Shown piece after piece: positions 1 through 8,582 of a DNA stretch of 64,000 bases. Below the pieces are notes generated by a model that ran no database searches, was not told the DNA's origin, and saw only the letters and a list, made by a program, of their open reading frames with translations. The number at the start of each line of letters is the position of its first letter. Position 1 is the first letter of the stretch. Source of the stretch: Verrucomicrobiota bacterium (GTDB taxonomy: Bacteria; Verrucomicrobiota; Verrucomicrobiia; Opitutales; Opitutaceae); NCBI GenBank assembly GCA_016871755.1, contig VHCJ01000006.1, positions 1 to 64,000 of the forward strand, read 5' to 3'. A program made the translations under genes and the position numbers.

Positions 1-271
1 CCTGCGTCGTCGCTTGACCGCCGATCCAGTCCGTCTCCTCCGTGAGCAGGACGGTGCGCCCCATCCGCGCGGCGGCGAGCGCCGCGGCGACGCCGCCGAG
101 ACTGGCGGCGACCACCAGCACGTCCGCCCGCAACTCCCGGCCGGTACTCCTGGCCCGGGTCACTGTCGTCGACTGCGCGAAAGATGCAGCCGGGGAGAGC
201 ACGACGGCCGCGCCAGCGGCGCCAGCAGACGAAAGGAAACGGCGCCGGGAAAGACGTGGGGTGGAGCTCAT
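1..271 (-). CDS. FAD-dependent oxidoreductase, N-terminal part (runs off the window)
   Basis: The first 90 codons of a leftward gene are visible; the rest lies before base 1. It opens with a twin-arginine signal ([10 protein letters not shown] then an Ala-rich hydrophobic stretch ending in a SFAQS-like cleavage site), so the product is probably exported folded. The segment [20 protein letters not shown] is a Rossmann dinucleotide fold, although the usual GxGxxG is degenerate (AASLGG). It is followed by [14 protein letters not shown], the FAD contact and GGQ motif of the large exported FAD-dependent oxidoreductase family common in Verrucomicrobia and Planctomycetes. The substrate cannot be told. 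A relative of the same family lies at the other end of the window, also leftward. The ATG at 269-271 is the only sensible start. Confidence 0.8.
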   Translation of the reverse strand, partial: MSSTPRLSRRRFLSSAGAAGAAVVLSPAASFAQSTTVTRARSTGRELRADVLVVAASLGGVAAALAAARMGRTVLLTEETDWIGGQATTQ

Positions 272-302
272 GCGGTGTCAGGGTTGGGATTCCAAAGTTC
301 TG

Positions 303-512
303 TCATGGCGCGGGTGCACCTCGCGCGGGAACCGGATGCTCGGGCGTCGCTGGCGTCGCGAACGCCGGCCGCCAGGCACGATGGGCCTCGAGCACCCGAG
401 GATGGTCGATCCTTCCGGCGAGAATCGTCCACACGCGGGGTTCGCCCTGATGGTCATGCCGTTCCTCTCGCCTTCCGCATACCGGATGTAGCGCCACCGA
501 CCACTTCACCCC
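303..512 (-). pseudogene. Decayed sulfatase C-terminal remnant
   Basis: Read leftward from about 512, one frame gives GRWRYIRYAEGE and the next gives EERHDHQGEPRVWTILAG followed by HPRVLEAHRAWRPAFA. Together these mimic the end of type I sulfatases, where a Tyr/Arg-rich strand is followed by ELYDxxxDPxEWxNLA. The match needs one frame change near 470-480, and no catalytic CxPxR domain lies upstream. I therefore call a short broken remnant. It sits just upstream of the FAD oxidoreductase on the same strand; sulfatase plus FAD oxidoreductase also recurs at the far end of the window. Recognition rests on a short motif only. Confidence 0.45.
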
Positions 513-800
513 GCGTGATTGCGCTCAGCCGGAAACCGGCGACGGGTGCCGGGAGCAGCGCGGAGCACAGGCGCGGAAGAGTGGCGGGCGAGTTCATGGC
601 TCGGAGTCGCGACGGAACTGGGAGCCGTTCGCGCACGCGGCTTGGGAACGGGGGGCTCGGACGACTGGACGCTGCACCGGCCGAATCCGGGGCCAAGGTC
701 GTTTGAGTGGTTCCGTCACCGCACCAGTCGATCTCCGGTCCCCGGGTGCGGAGGGCTCGCTCGCGGGACTCCTCTGCGCCTACACAACTGCGGGCGGGAC
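513..800. other. Gap with no recognisable gene
   Basis: About 290 bases between the sulfatase remnant and the next gene. Open frames exist on both strands, but none gives a recognisable domain, a start with a ribosome site or a clean boundary. It is probably eroded DNA from the same decayed locus. Confidence 0.4.
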
Positions 801-1172
801 TCACAGCCCCGAGCCGTCACCGCAGGAGTCCGTATCGCCCCAGTCCTTGATCTGGCGCCGCCACACGTCGTCCCAGCCGTAGCCGCCGGAGAGCAAGACC
901 GCGCCGGCCTCCGCCAGATCGAGGATGAACTCGCGCCGGCAGACATCGCGAAACGTGGACCAGCGAGCCCCCGACCAGCGTTGCGCGCATCCCGCGGGAT
1001 CGTTCATCCACATGAGCACGTCCCGCACCGGATCGCCTACTACCGGCCGGTCAAAGTCCTCCGCCTCCAGCCGCCGACCCTGCAAACCCGCCACGGGTTC
1101 GTTGATCAACGACGGCAGCGCCCGCTGCACGGCCTCACGCGTTCGGGCGTCGAGCGTCAGGTCGAGTCCCAT
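801..1172 (-). CDS. Hypothetical protein of 123 residues, divergent from hipBA
   Basis: I do not recognise this family. The protein starts MGLDLTLDARTREAVQRALP and contains many Trp and charged residues (MWMNDPAG, RWSGARWSTF, CRREFILDLAEAG, GGYGWDDVWRRQ). It has no signal peptide or membrane segment, so it is probably cytosolic. The reading frame continues upstream, but the ATG at 1170-1172 leaves room for a promoter and is preferred. It is transcribed away from hipB, and its upstream region contains one of the two hip operator copies, so it may be co-regulated with the toxin-antitoxin pair. A function in the toxin-antitoxin system is possible but has no direct support. Confidence 0.55.
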   Translation of the reverse strand: MGLDLTLDARTREAVQRALPSLINEPVAGLQGRRLEAEDFDRPVVGDPVRDVLMWMNDPAGCAQRWSGARWSTFRDVCRREFILDLAEAGAVLLSGGYGWDDVWRRQIKDWGDTDSCGDGSGL

Positions 1173-1206
1173 GCCGTGGTCGGAGGTGGATGCGAAGCAG
1201 CGTAGC

Positions 1207-1273
1207 GTATCATATGCGATACATTTTACTTGAAGAATCAGTCTATCGCCTAAAAATGCATCGCATATAATAC
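1207..1273. promoter_or_regulatory. Twin inverted operator copies upstream of hipB
   Basis: The 16-mer gtatcatatgcgatac (1207-1222) is itself a partial palindrome with gtatc/gatac arms. Its reverse complement recurs, with two mismatches, as gcatcgcatataatac (1258-1273), touching the hipB start codon at 1274. The cores atatgcgat (1212-1220) and atcgcatat (1260-1268) are perfect inverted repeats. The gap between them is AT-rich compared with the surroundings and can hold promoters in both directions. Paired palindromic sites bound by the Xre-type antitoxin are the normal arrangement in hip loci, so autoregulation is likely. Confidence 0.7.
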
Positions 1274-1588
1274 ATGGACTTCGCGCAAACAGGCACAATG
1301 ATTCGAGACGCACGAAACCAAGCAGGCCTGACTCAGGCCGAGCTGGCTAGGCGCTTGGGGATGAGCCGTGCAACCATCTCGCAGGTGGAGAACGGAGTCA
1401 TCGGGGATCTCGGCATCCGAAAGCTGGCTCAGATCGGGGACCGTCTGGGTTTGGAAATCGCGATCCGGCCACGTCGACCGCTGACGCTGCACGAGGCCTA
1501 CGCCCGCAATCGCGAAGAGCGGCGGGCGGCCTTCCGCGAGACCGACACCCTTCTCGCCAACCTGAACCCGGGCAAACTCGGTGGCTAA
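1274..1588 (+). CDS. hipB: HipB-like Xre-family antitoxin and repressor
   Basis: A 104-residue protein whose first 70 residues form a Cro/C1 helix-turn-helix: RDARNQAGLTQAELARRLGM, then SRATISQVENG, then a fourth helix RKLAQIGDRLGLEIAIRP. HipB proteins neutralise HipA by complex formation and bind palindromes upstream of their own gene. The C-terminal tail (AYARNREERRAAF) is extended compared with E. coli HipB. The stop overlaps the GTG start of hipA by eight bases (1581-1588), so translation is probably coupled. The operator copy at 1258-1273 abuts the start codon. Confidence 0.85.
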   Translation: MDFAQTGTMIRDARNQAGLTQAELARRLGMSRATISQVENGVIGDLGIRKLAQIGDRLGLEIAIRPRRPLTLHEAYARNREERRAAFRETDTLLANLNPGKLGG

Positions 1589-2810
1589 CGTCTTTGTCAA
1601 CCGGCGCGCCGTTGGCGCACTCACCCGCGAGGACACGGCGAACCGTTTCGTCTACGACGACGGGGTGCCCGAAGGGTTGGCGGTGTCGTTGCTGATGCCG
1701 GTCAACCTCGCCCCGTATCACGCCGAGCGCGCCTCCGTGTTGCATCCGGTGTTTGACATGAGCGTGCCGGAAGGAGCCCTCCGGGAAGCGCTCAACAACA
1801 TGTTCGCAAAGGCGCTGCCGGTTTTCGATGACCTCGCCCTGCTGGAAGTTGTAGGCCGCTCCCTGATCGGGCGGTTGCGGCTCGGACCGTCGCCCGAAGA
1901 ACTCGACCAGGTGCCGGCGCAGAATCTGCGGGAACTCCTCGCGAGCCGTGGGACCGATGGACTGTTTGCGGATCTGCTCCAGCGCTACGCCCAGTATTCC
2001 GGCGTCGCGGGTGTCCAACCCAAGCTGCTGATCCGCGACGACGGCAGTCTGGGGACCAGCAAGTTCAGCCCGGTGCCGGTGGGTGAGCGGGTGATGGCTC
2101 ACGGCACCACCCACATCGTCAAATCCTTCGACGCGGGGAAGTATCCGGGGCTGGCAGCCAACGAATACTTCTGCCTGAAGGCAGCGAAGGGTGCGGGACT
2201 GTCGGTGCCGCCCGTCGAGATCGCGACCGGCGGCCATCTGTTGATTGTGGAGCGCTTCGACCTCAAGGCTGACGGCACCTACCACGCCTTCGAGGACGGC
2301 TGCGCGCTCGACGGCCGGTTGTCGCGGGAGAAATATGAGGGCAGTTACGAGCAATTGGCCGCCACGCTGGCCAGCAGCCTGCGCGGGCCGGAGGGCACGG
2401 CCGCGGAACTGGCCCGCTTCTTCCGCTCGTTCGTCCTTTCTGTCGTGGTGCGCAACGGTGATGCGCACCGCAAAAACTTCGGCGTGGTCTACGACGACTC
2501 GACCGGCACGGTATCACTGGCGCCCGCTTTCGACATCGTCACGACCTCCGTCTATCTGCCCAACGACAGTCTGGCGCTGACGCTGGATGGCACCAAGCGT
2601 TGGCCGGACGCCAAACGGCTGATGCGATTCGGCCGGCAGCGGTGCCAGCTCACGGAAGCCGCAGCGAAGACCATCGTGGCCGAGGTCTCGGACGGAGTCG
2701 CCCAGGTTGCCCGGGAATTGGAAATTTTGCCCGATCTCGACCCGCAGGCAAAAGACACAGCAGACCGCATGCGCAACGCATGGTCCGAAGGGATCGAATC
2801 CCTGAAATAG
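1581..2810 (+). CDS. hipA: HipA-like serine/threonine kinase toxin
   Basis: A 409-residue kinase of the HipA family, which in E. coli phosphorylates glutamyl-tRNA synthetase and causes growth arrest and persistence. The N-terminal couple-HipA domain covers about residues 1-105. The nucleotide loop region is VAGVQPKLL (143-150), the catalytic loop RNGDAHRKNF (291-300), and the metal-binding segment APAFDIV (314-320). The motif set is complete, so the kinase looks active. The position matching the inhibitory autophosphorylated Ser150 of E. coli HipA appears to be Gly141, with Ser140 beside it. Start is GTG at 1581, overlapping hipB. The cellular target is unknown. Confidence 0.88.
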   Translation: MANVFVNRRAVGALTREDTANRFVYDDGVPEGLAVSLLMPVNLAPYHAERASVLHPVFDMSVPEGALREALNNMFAKALPVFDDLALLEVVGRSLIGRLRLGPSPEELDQVPAQNLRELLASRGTDGLFADLLQRYAQYSGVAGVQPKLLIRDDGSLGTSKFSPVPVGERVMAHGTTHIVKSFDAGKYPGLAANEYFCLKAAKGAGLSVPPVEIATGGHLLIVERFDLKADGTYHAFEDGCALDGRLSREKYEGSYEQLAATLASSLRGPEGTAAELARFFRSFVLSVVVRNGDAHRKNFGVVYDDSTGTVSLAPAFDIVTTSVYLPNDSLALTLDGTKRWPDAKRLMRFGRQRCQLTEAAAKTIVAEVSDGVAQVARELEILPDLDPQAKDTADRMRNAWSEGIESLK

Positions 2811-2902
2811 GCCGAAGCTATTCCTAGTTTTAATCAACAGTTTGGTGGGAGGAAACTCGACCAAGCCTCACTTCCACAATCCCGATGCTCTTATTGCAAA
2901 CT

Positions 2903-2994
2903 TGGCGGAGAGAGGGGGATTCGAACCCCCGGTAGGCTTTTACACCTACAACGCTTTAGCAAAGCGCCGCTTTCGACCACTCAGCCATCTCTCC
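2903..2994 (-). tRNA. tRNA-Ser (GCU anticodon)
   Basis: On the minus strand the sequence starts ggagagatggctgagtgg and ends in tctctccgcca. The acceptor stem ggagaga/tctctcc pairs fully, the discriminator is G, and CCA is encoded. The anticodon loop is ttgctaa with anticodon GCT (plus-strand bases 2958-2960). The long variable arm and the 92-base length are those of a serine tRNA. The T-loop ttcgaatc is intact. It reads AGC and AGU codons. Confidence 0.96.
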
Positions 2995-3238
2995 GGAGCA
3001 AGCCCCCACAGAAAGAAGGGCCGGTCCAAAAGCGCAAGGGCATTTCTCGCGGCGAAAGCACGCCGCAAGGGCGCGCCCACCCTTTGTCCACGCCATGGGC
3101 TCATCCGTGGTCCGCGCGGGAGATGCGACCTCGCGCCGCCGGGCCAACGCGGACGCCTTTCCGGCGGTGCAGCGGCCGGCGCGTGTCCTCAATCCGCAAC
3201 CGCCTTCTTGCGCCGTCAGCGCCGGCCGGTGGCTCGGG

Positions 3239-4948
3239 TCACGCCGCGCCGCCCACGGAATGGTAGGTCGCGTTCGCCGGCAGGATCACGCGATCGCACC
3301 AGTCACCGAAGCGCTCACCCGCCCCGCGCTCGCGCGCGTACCGCTCGATCACCGGCGTGAGCATCCTGACAGCGTCGTCGAGCGTGACACTCGGCGCGAA
3401 GAGTCGGTTCAGGCGCGTGCCTTCGTAGCTGGCACCGAGGTAAAGCGCGTACTTCCCCGGAGCCCGCCCGACAAAGCCGATCTCGGCCAGGTAGGGTCGC
3501 GCGCAGCCGTTCGGGCAGCCGGTGATGCGGAGGCTGATCGCGTCCCGGCTCAAACCGACCGCCGCAAACACAGCGTCAAACTTTTCGAGAAACTCCGGCA
3601 ACGCACGCTCGCTCTCCGCCAAGGCCAGGCCGCAGGTCGGCAGGGCCACGCAGGACAGCGCATTCAACCGCAGGCCGGAGCGATCATTCTCGTTCGTCAG
3701 CCCGTGCCGCGCGAGAATCGCCTCGATCACCGGCTTCTGCGCGTCGCTGACCCCGGAAATCGTCAGGTTCTGCGAGGGCGTCAGGCGAAAATCTCCCGCA
3801 TGGATCTCCGCGATCTCACGGAGCGCCGTCTTCATCGACCAGCCGGGGAGGTCGCGGATGCGTCCACTGAGAATGTGGAGGCCGTGGAACCACGTGCCAT
3901 CCGCGCAGCGGTGCCAGCCGTGGGGATCCTCGATGGTCGTGAAAGTGAAGCCACGGGCGGAGCCAAACCGGACGCCGGCCCGCCGCTCCACCTCGGCCTT
4001 GAACCACGCGAGGCCGCGATCCTCGATCGTGTACTTGAGGCGGGCGTGCTTGCGGTTGGTGCGATCGCCGTGATCGCGCTGCGTCGTGAGCACCGCCTCC
4101 CCCACCCGGTTCACGTCCTGGGGTTCGATGAAGCCAAGGACGTCGGCAATCCGCGGGAACGTCTCCTCGTTGCCGTGACTCATCCCGAGTCCGCCACCCA
4201 CGGTCACGTTGTAGCCGACCAGTCGGTCCGCCTCGACGACCGCGATGAAGCCGAGATCCTGCGAGAAGACGTCGACGTCATTCGAGGGCGGCACGGCGAA
4301 TGCCGTCTTGAACTTGCGCGGCAGGTACGTCGCGCCGTACATCGGCTCGACCTCCGGCTCACCCCCGGCCACACGTTCCTCGTCGAGCCAGATCTCATGG
4401 TACGCCCGCGTCTTCGGAAGCGCGAACCCGCTCCACCCCCGCGCGTGCTCGTAAACCTGCTGGAGGATCACACTGCGCTCCGGGTTCGGCGGAGCCATCA
4501 CGTTGCGGTTCACGTCGCCGCACGCCGCGATCGAGTCGAGCAACACCCGGTCAAGCTCCTGAATCAACGGCTTGAGGTTTCCCTTCAGCACGCTGTGAAA
4601 CTGGAAGGTCTGCCGCGTGGTGAGCCGCAGCGACTGGTTCGCCACGCGGTCCGCCAGCGCGTCGAGCACCCGCCATTGCGCCGCCGTGCACCGCCCGCCC
4701 GGCAGACGCACGCGGAGCATGAAGGAGAACGCCTTCTCCTTGCCCGCCTTCTTCAACGCGTTCCGGTGGTCCCGGTCATCCTGGAGGTACAGGCCGTGAA
4801 ACTTGGTCAGTTGCGCGTTGTCATCCGCGATCGCCCCCGTCGTCGCATCCCGCAGATCCTCCGCGATCGTTCCACGCAGGTGCCGCGAGGCGGACTTGAT
4901 CACTTCATTCGCCGCAAGCGGCGTGGGAGCGGAGGCATCGGTGCTCAT
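3239..4948 (-). CDS. cysI: Assimilatory sulfite reductase, siroheme/4Fe-4S subunit
   Basis: A 569-residue protein of the nitrite/sulfite reductase ferredoxin-like family, which reduces sulfite to sulfide with six electrons for cysteine synthesis. Two half-domain repeats are visible. The siroheme-cluster ligands follow the C-x5-C ... C-x3-C pattern: CVALPTC and later GCPNGC. Substrate-binding segments LRLTTRQTFQFHSVLKGN and LTPSQNLTISGV are present. The length suits the hemoprotein subunit alone, with no flavoprotein domain and no cysJ nearby; the electron donor (ferredoxin or a distant CysJ) is unknown. It lies downstream of metK-ahcY on the same strand, a sulfur-metabolism neighbourhood, but a 294-base gap suggests its own promoter. 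Confidence 0.9.
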   Translation of the reverse strand: MSTDASAPTPLAANEVIKSASRHLRGTIAEDLRDATTGAIADDNAQLTKFHGLYLQDDRDHRNALKKAGKEKAFSFMLRVRLPGGRCTAAQWRVLDALADRVANQSLRLTTRQTFQFHSVLKGNLKPLIQELDRVLLDSIAACGDVNRNVMAPPNPERSVILQQVYEHARGWSGFALPKTRAYHEIWLDEERVAGGEPEVEPMYGATYLPRKFKTAFAVPPSNDVDVFSQDLGFIAVVEADRLVGYNVTVGGGLGMSHGNEETFPRIADVLGFIEPQDVNRVGEAVLTTQRDHGDRTNRKHARLKYTIEDRGLAWFKAEVERRAGVRFGSARGFTFTTIEDPHGWHRCADGTWFHGLHILSGRIRDLPGWSMKTALREIAEIHAGDFRLTPSQNLTISGVSDAQKPVIEAILARHGLTNENDRSGLRLNALSCVALPTCGLALAESERALPEFLEKFDAVFAAVGLSRDAISLRITGCPNGCARPYLAEIGFVGRAPGKYALYLGASYEGTRLNRLFAPSVTLDDAVRMLTPVIERYARERGAGERFGDWCDRVILPANATYHSVGGAA

Positions 4949-5242
4949 GACCAGAGGTCAGACGGTAGCGCCGCACGGACGCACGGCAAGTTTATTGGGT
5001 TTGTTGACCTACACACTCAACACTCGCGCAAGCACCTCGGCTGGAGTGGTTACGCTGCCGAACGTCAGCCGCAGGCGCATCCGCACCGTGGGTCCGCGGG
5101 GCCTCGGGAGACTCCTACCGTGACCCAGCTCTGCTTCCTCGCCCACGCCACAGCGTGGACCGGTGCAGAGCGGGGCGACGCGCCAGAACCGATGCGCCCT
5201 CACCCGCTCGAGCGCAGTCACCGCGCAGCGGCGGGCGGCGGG
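4949..5242 (-). other. Long cysI leader with strong hairpins
   Basis: This 294-base stretch between ahcY and cysI has no convincing gene. On the minus strand it can fold: gtgac (5217-5221) pairs with gtcac (5120-5124), and inside lies a perfect 7-bp stem gctctgc/gcagagc (5165-5171 with 5128-5134) capped by a 6-bp hairpin ccacgc-tgtg-gcgtgg (5143-5158). It could be the ahcY transcript end, a structured cysI leader or a small RNA. It does not match the SAM, SAH or cobalamin riboswitch consensus as far as I can judge by eye. Confidence 0.4.
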
Positions 5243-6670
5243 TCAGTAGCGGTAGTGCTCGGGCTTGTACGGCCCCTCCACCGGCACGCCGAGGTAGGCG
5301 GCCTGATCCTTGCTCAGGACCGTGAGCTTCGCCCCGATCTTCTCGAGGTGGAGGCGCGCGACCTCTTCGTCGAGGTGCTTCGGGAGGCGGTACACGCCGA
5401 CCGCGTAGCTGGCGCGGTTCTTCCAGAGGTCAAGCTGGGCGAGCGTCTGATTCGTGAAGGAATTCGACATCACGAACGAAGGATGGCCGGTCGCACAGCC
5501 CAGGTTCACGAGGCGTCCCTCGGCGAGGAGGTACATGCTGCGACCGCTCGGGAAGACGAACTGGTCGTACTGCGGCTTGATGTTAATCCGGGTCACGCCC
5601 GTCGCCTTGTAGAGGCGGTCGACCTGGATCTCGTTGTCGAAGTGGCCGATGTTACACACGATCGCCTGATCCTTCATCTGCCGCATGTGCTCCAGCGTGA
5701 TGATGTCACGATTGCCGGTCGTGGTGACGTAGATGTCGGCGGTGCCGAGCGTACTCTCGATCGTGTTCACCTCGAAACCCTCCATCGCGGCCTGCAGCGC
5801 GTTGATCGGATCGATCTCCGTGACGATCACGCGCGCGCCGAAGCCCCGGAGTGAATGGGCCGAGCCCTTGCCGACATCGCCGTAGCCGCACACGCACGCC
5901 ACCTTGCCCGCGATCATTACGTCGGTCGCGCGCTTGAGGCCGTCGGCCAGCGACTCGCGGCAGCCGTAGAGGTTGTCGAACTTCGACTTCGTGACCGAGT
6001 CGTTGACGTTGATGGCCGGGACGAGGAGCTTGCCCGCCTCGTGCAGCTGATAGAGGCGATGGACGCCCGTGGTGGTCTCCTCGGAGACACCCTTCCAGTC
6101 CTTGACCATCCGCGTGAACACCGTCGCATCCTCGCGGTGGATACGCTTGAGCAGATTCTTGATCACCTGCTCCTCGTGGGAGCCCGAGGCGGAGTCGACC
6201 CACGTCGAGCCGTTCTCCAGCTCGTAACCCTTGTGCAGGAGCAGTGTTACGTCGCCGCCGTCGTCGACGACGAGCTCCGGTCCCTTGCCGCCGGGGTGAC
6301 TGACGGCGTGCCACGTGAGGTCCCAGTATTCCTCGAGCGTCTCCCCCTTCCAGGCGAAGACCGGGACGCCGGCCTGCGCGACGGCGGCGGCGGCGTGATC
6401 CTGCGTGGAGAAGATGTTGCACGAGGCCCACCGCACGGAGGCTCCGAGCTCGGTGAGCGTCTCGATGAGCACCGCGGTCTGGATGGTCATGTGCAGCGAG
6501 CCGGTGATCCGGACGCCGCGCAGCGGCTTGGCCGCGCCGAACTTGCGGCGCAGCGCGGTCAGGCCGGGCATCTCGTGCTCGGCGACGGCGATTTCCTTGC
6601 GACCCCACTCAGCGAGGGAGAGGTCACGGACCTTGAAATCAGAGAACGAGGCGGCAGCTTGGGCGGACAT
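5243..6670 (-). CDS. ahcY: Adenosylhomocysteinase
   Basis: S-adenosylhomocysteine hydrolase, 475 residues, reversibly splitting SAH to adenosine and homocysteine and so relieving methyltransferase inhibition. Signatures include the substrate-binding N-terminal domain ([13 protein letters not shown]), the NAD-binding loop [11 protein letters not shown], and the end YKPEHYRY with the conserved C-terminal Lys and Tyr. The ATG at 6668-6670 ([12 protein letters not shown]) is chosen over an upstream in-frame start because it matches the usual N-terminus. It follows metK by 91 bases on the same strand, so SAM synthesis and SAH recycling are probably co-transcribed. No obvious Shine-Dalgarno precedes the start. 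Confidence 0.95.
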   Translation of the reverse strand: MSAQAAASFSDFKVRDLSLAEWGRKEIAVAEHEMPGLTALRRKFGAAKPLRGVRITGSLHMTIQTAVLIETLTELGASVRWASCNIFSTQDHAAAAVAQAGVPVFAWKGETLEEYWDLTWHAVSHPGGKGPELVVDDGGDVTLLLHKGYELENGSTWVDSASGSHEEQVIKNLLKRIHREDATVFTRMVKDWKGVSEETTTGVHRLYQLHEAGKLLVPAINVNDSVTKSKFDNLYGCRESLADGLKRATDVMIAGKVACVCGYGDVGKGSAHSLRGFGARVIVTEIDPINALQAAMEGFEVNTIESTLGTADIYVTTTGNRDIITLEHMRQMKDQAIVCNIGHFDNEIQVDRLYKATGVTRINIKPQYDQFVFPSGRSMYLLAEGRLVNLGCATGHPSFVMSNSFTNQTLAQLDLWKNRASYAVGVYRLPKHLDEEVARLHLEKIGAKLTVLSKDQAAYLGVPVEGPYKPEHYRY

Positions 6671-6761
6671 GAAAAGAGAGGAGAGGGTGAAAACCGAGGA
6701 CGGGACGCAGGGACGGAACGCGCCTGGCACCGGGGCGCCCGCGCGGAGGGGGGAGGACGGA

Positions 6762-7964
<1,203 letters not shown>

Positions 7965-8188
7965 AAGCCCCCGAGCAAACCGTGCCCAGCACCGGCGGCA
8001 AGCCAATATCAACGTATTCGGATACCTTGATACGTCGGTCCGGTCAGCCCCGGTTGCGCTTAACGCTTTTCTATGAACGTCGCTCATACTCCGACGCAAG
8101 GGCTCGAAAACCGTAACCCCTTCTCAAGGAGGCCCAGCATCGGGCCGTTACCCTAGACGCTCGCCACCTTCCACCTCAGATTTTCCGC

Positions 8189-8542
8189 ATGAGCTCCGAA
8201 TTTCCCGTCATCGACCCAGACGCGATCGCGAACCTGCGGGAGTTGAGCCCGGGCGACGACTCGTTCCTCATCGAGATCATCCAAACCTACTCGGAGGACA
8301 CCCCGAAGCGGATCGAGGAGGCGCGCGCCGCGTTCGCCGCCGGAGACACCGCCACTTTCATCCGGGCGACGCACACGATCAAGGGCAGCTCGAGCAACTT
8401 GGGCGCGGAGCGGCTTCGGCGGACCGCAGAGCGTTTCGAGCACAGCGCCCGCAAGACCGGGCTCGCCGGCATGGCGCAGGCTGCGGCCGAACTGGAAGCC
8501 GAATTCGCCCGGACCCGCGCCGCGCTGCTGGAGCTCATCTGA
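8189..8542 (+). CDS. Hpt (histidine phosphotransfer) domain protein
   Basis: A 117-residue stand-alone Hpt domain of a phosphorelay. The phosphorylated histidine is His62 in THTIKGSSSNLGA, inside the usual four-helix bundle (acidic first helix, then QTYSEDTPKRIEEA, the His helix, then AERFEHSARKTG). It has no signal or membrane segment, so it acts in the cytosol between a hybrid kinase and a response regulator. No kinase or regulator lies nearby, so partners are unknown. It is divergent from metK and convergent with the uracil-DNA glycosylase gene. Confidence 0.88.
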   Translation: MSSEFPVIDPDAIANLRELSPGDDSFLIEIIQTYSEDTPKRIEEARAAFAAGDTATFIRATHTIKGSSSNLGAERLRRTAERFEHSARKTGLAGMAQAAAELEAEFARTRAALLELI

Positions 8543-8582
8543 GCGGGCACCGTCTCGCTCTCCCGGGCCGCCTCGCTCCACC

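Noticed and set aside
5117-5224. Signal recognition particle RNA or RNase P RNA in the cysI leader
   Set aside because: A gaggaagcag string recalls SRP RNA, but the GGAA tetraloop with its closing stem and the rest of domain IV are absent; no RNase P core motifs are present.
3095-5854. A 919-codon open frame on the plus strand
   Set aside because: It is antisense to cysI and the end of ahcY, has no recognisable domain and its composition is Arg/Ala/His-rich as expected from GC-rich shadow frames.
7965-8188. Possible SAM-sensing riboswitch before metK
   Set aside because: I searched by eye for the SAM-I, SAM-II and SAM/SAH core sequences and found none; only weak short hairpins occur.
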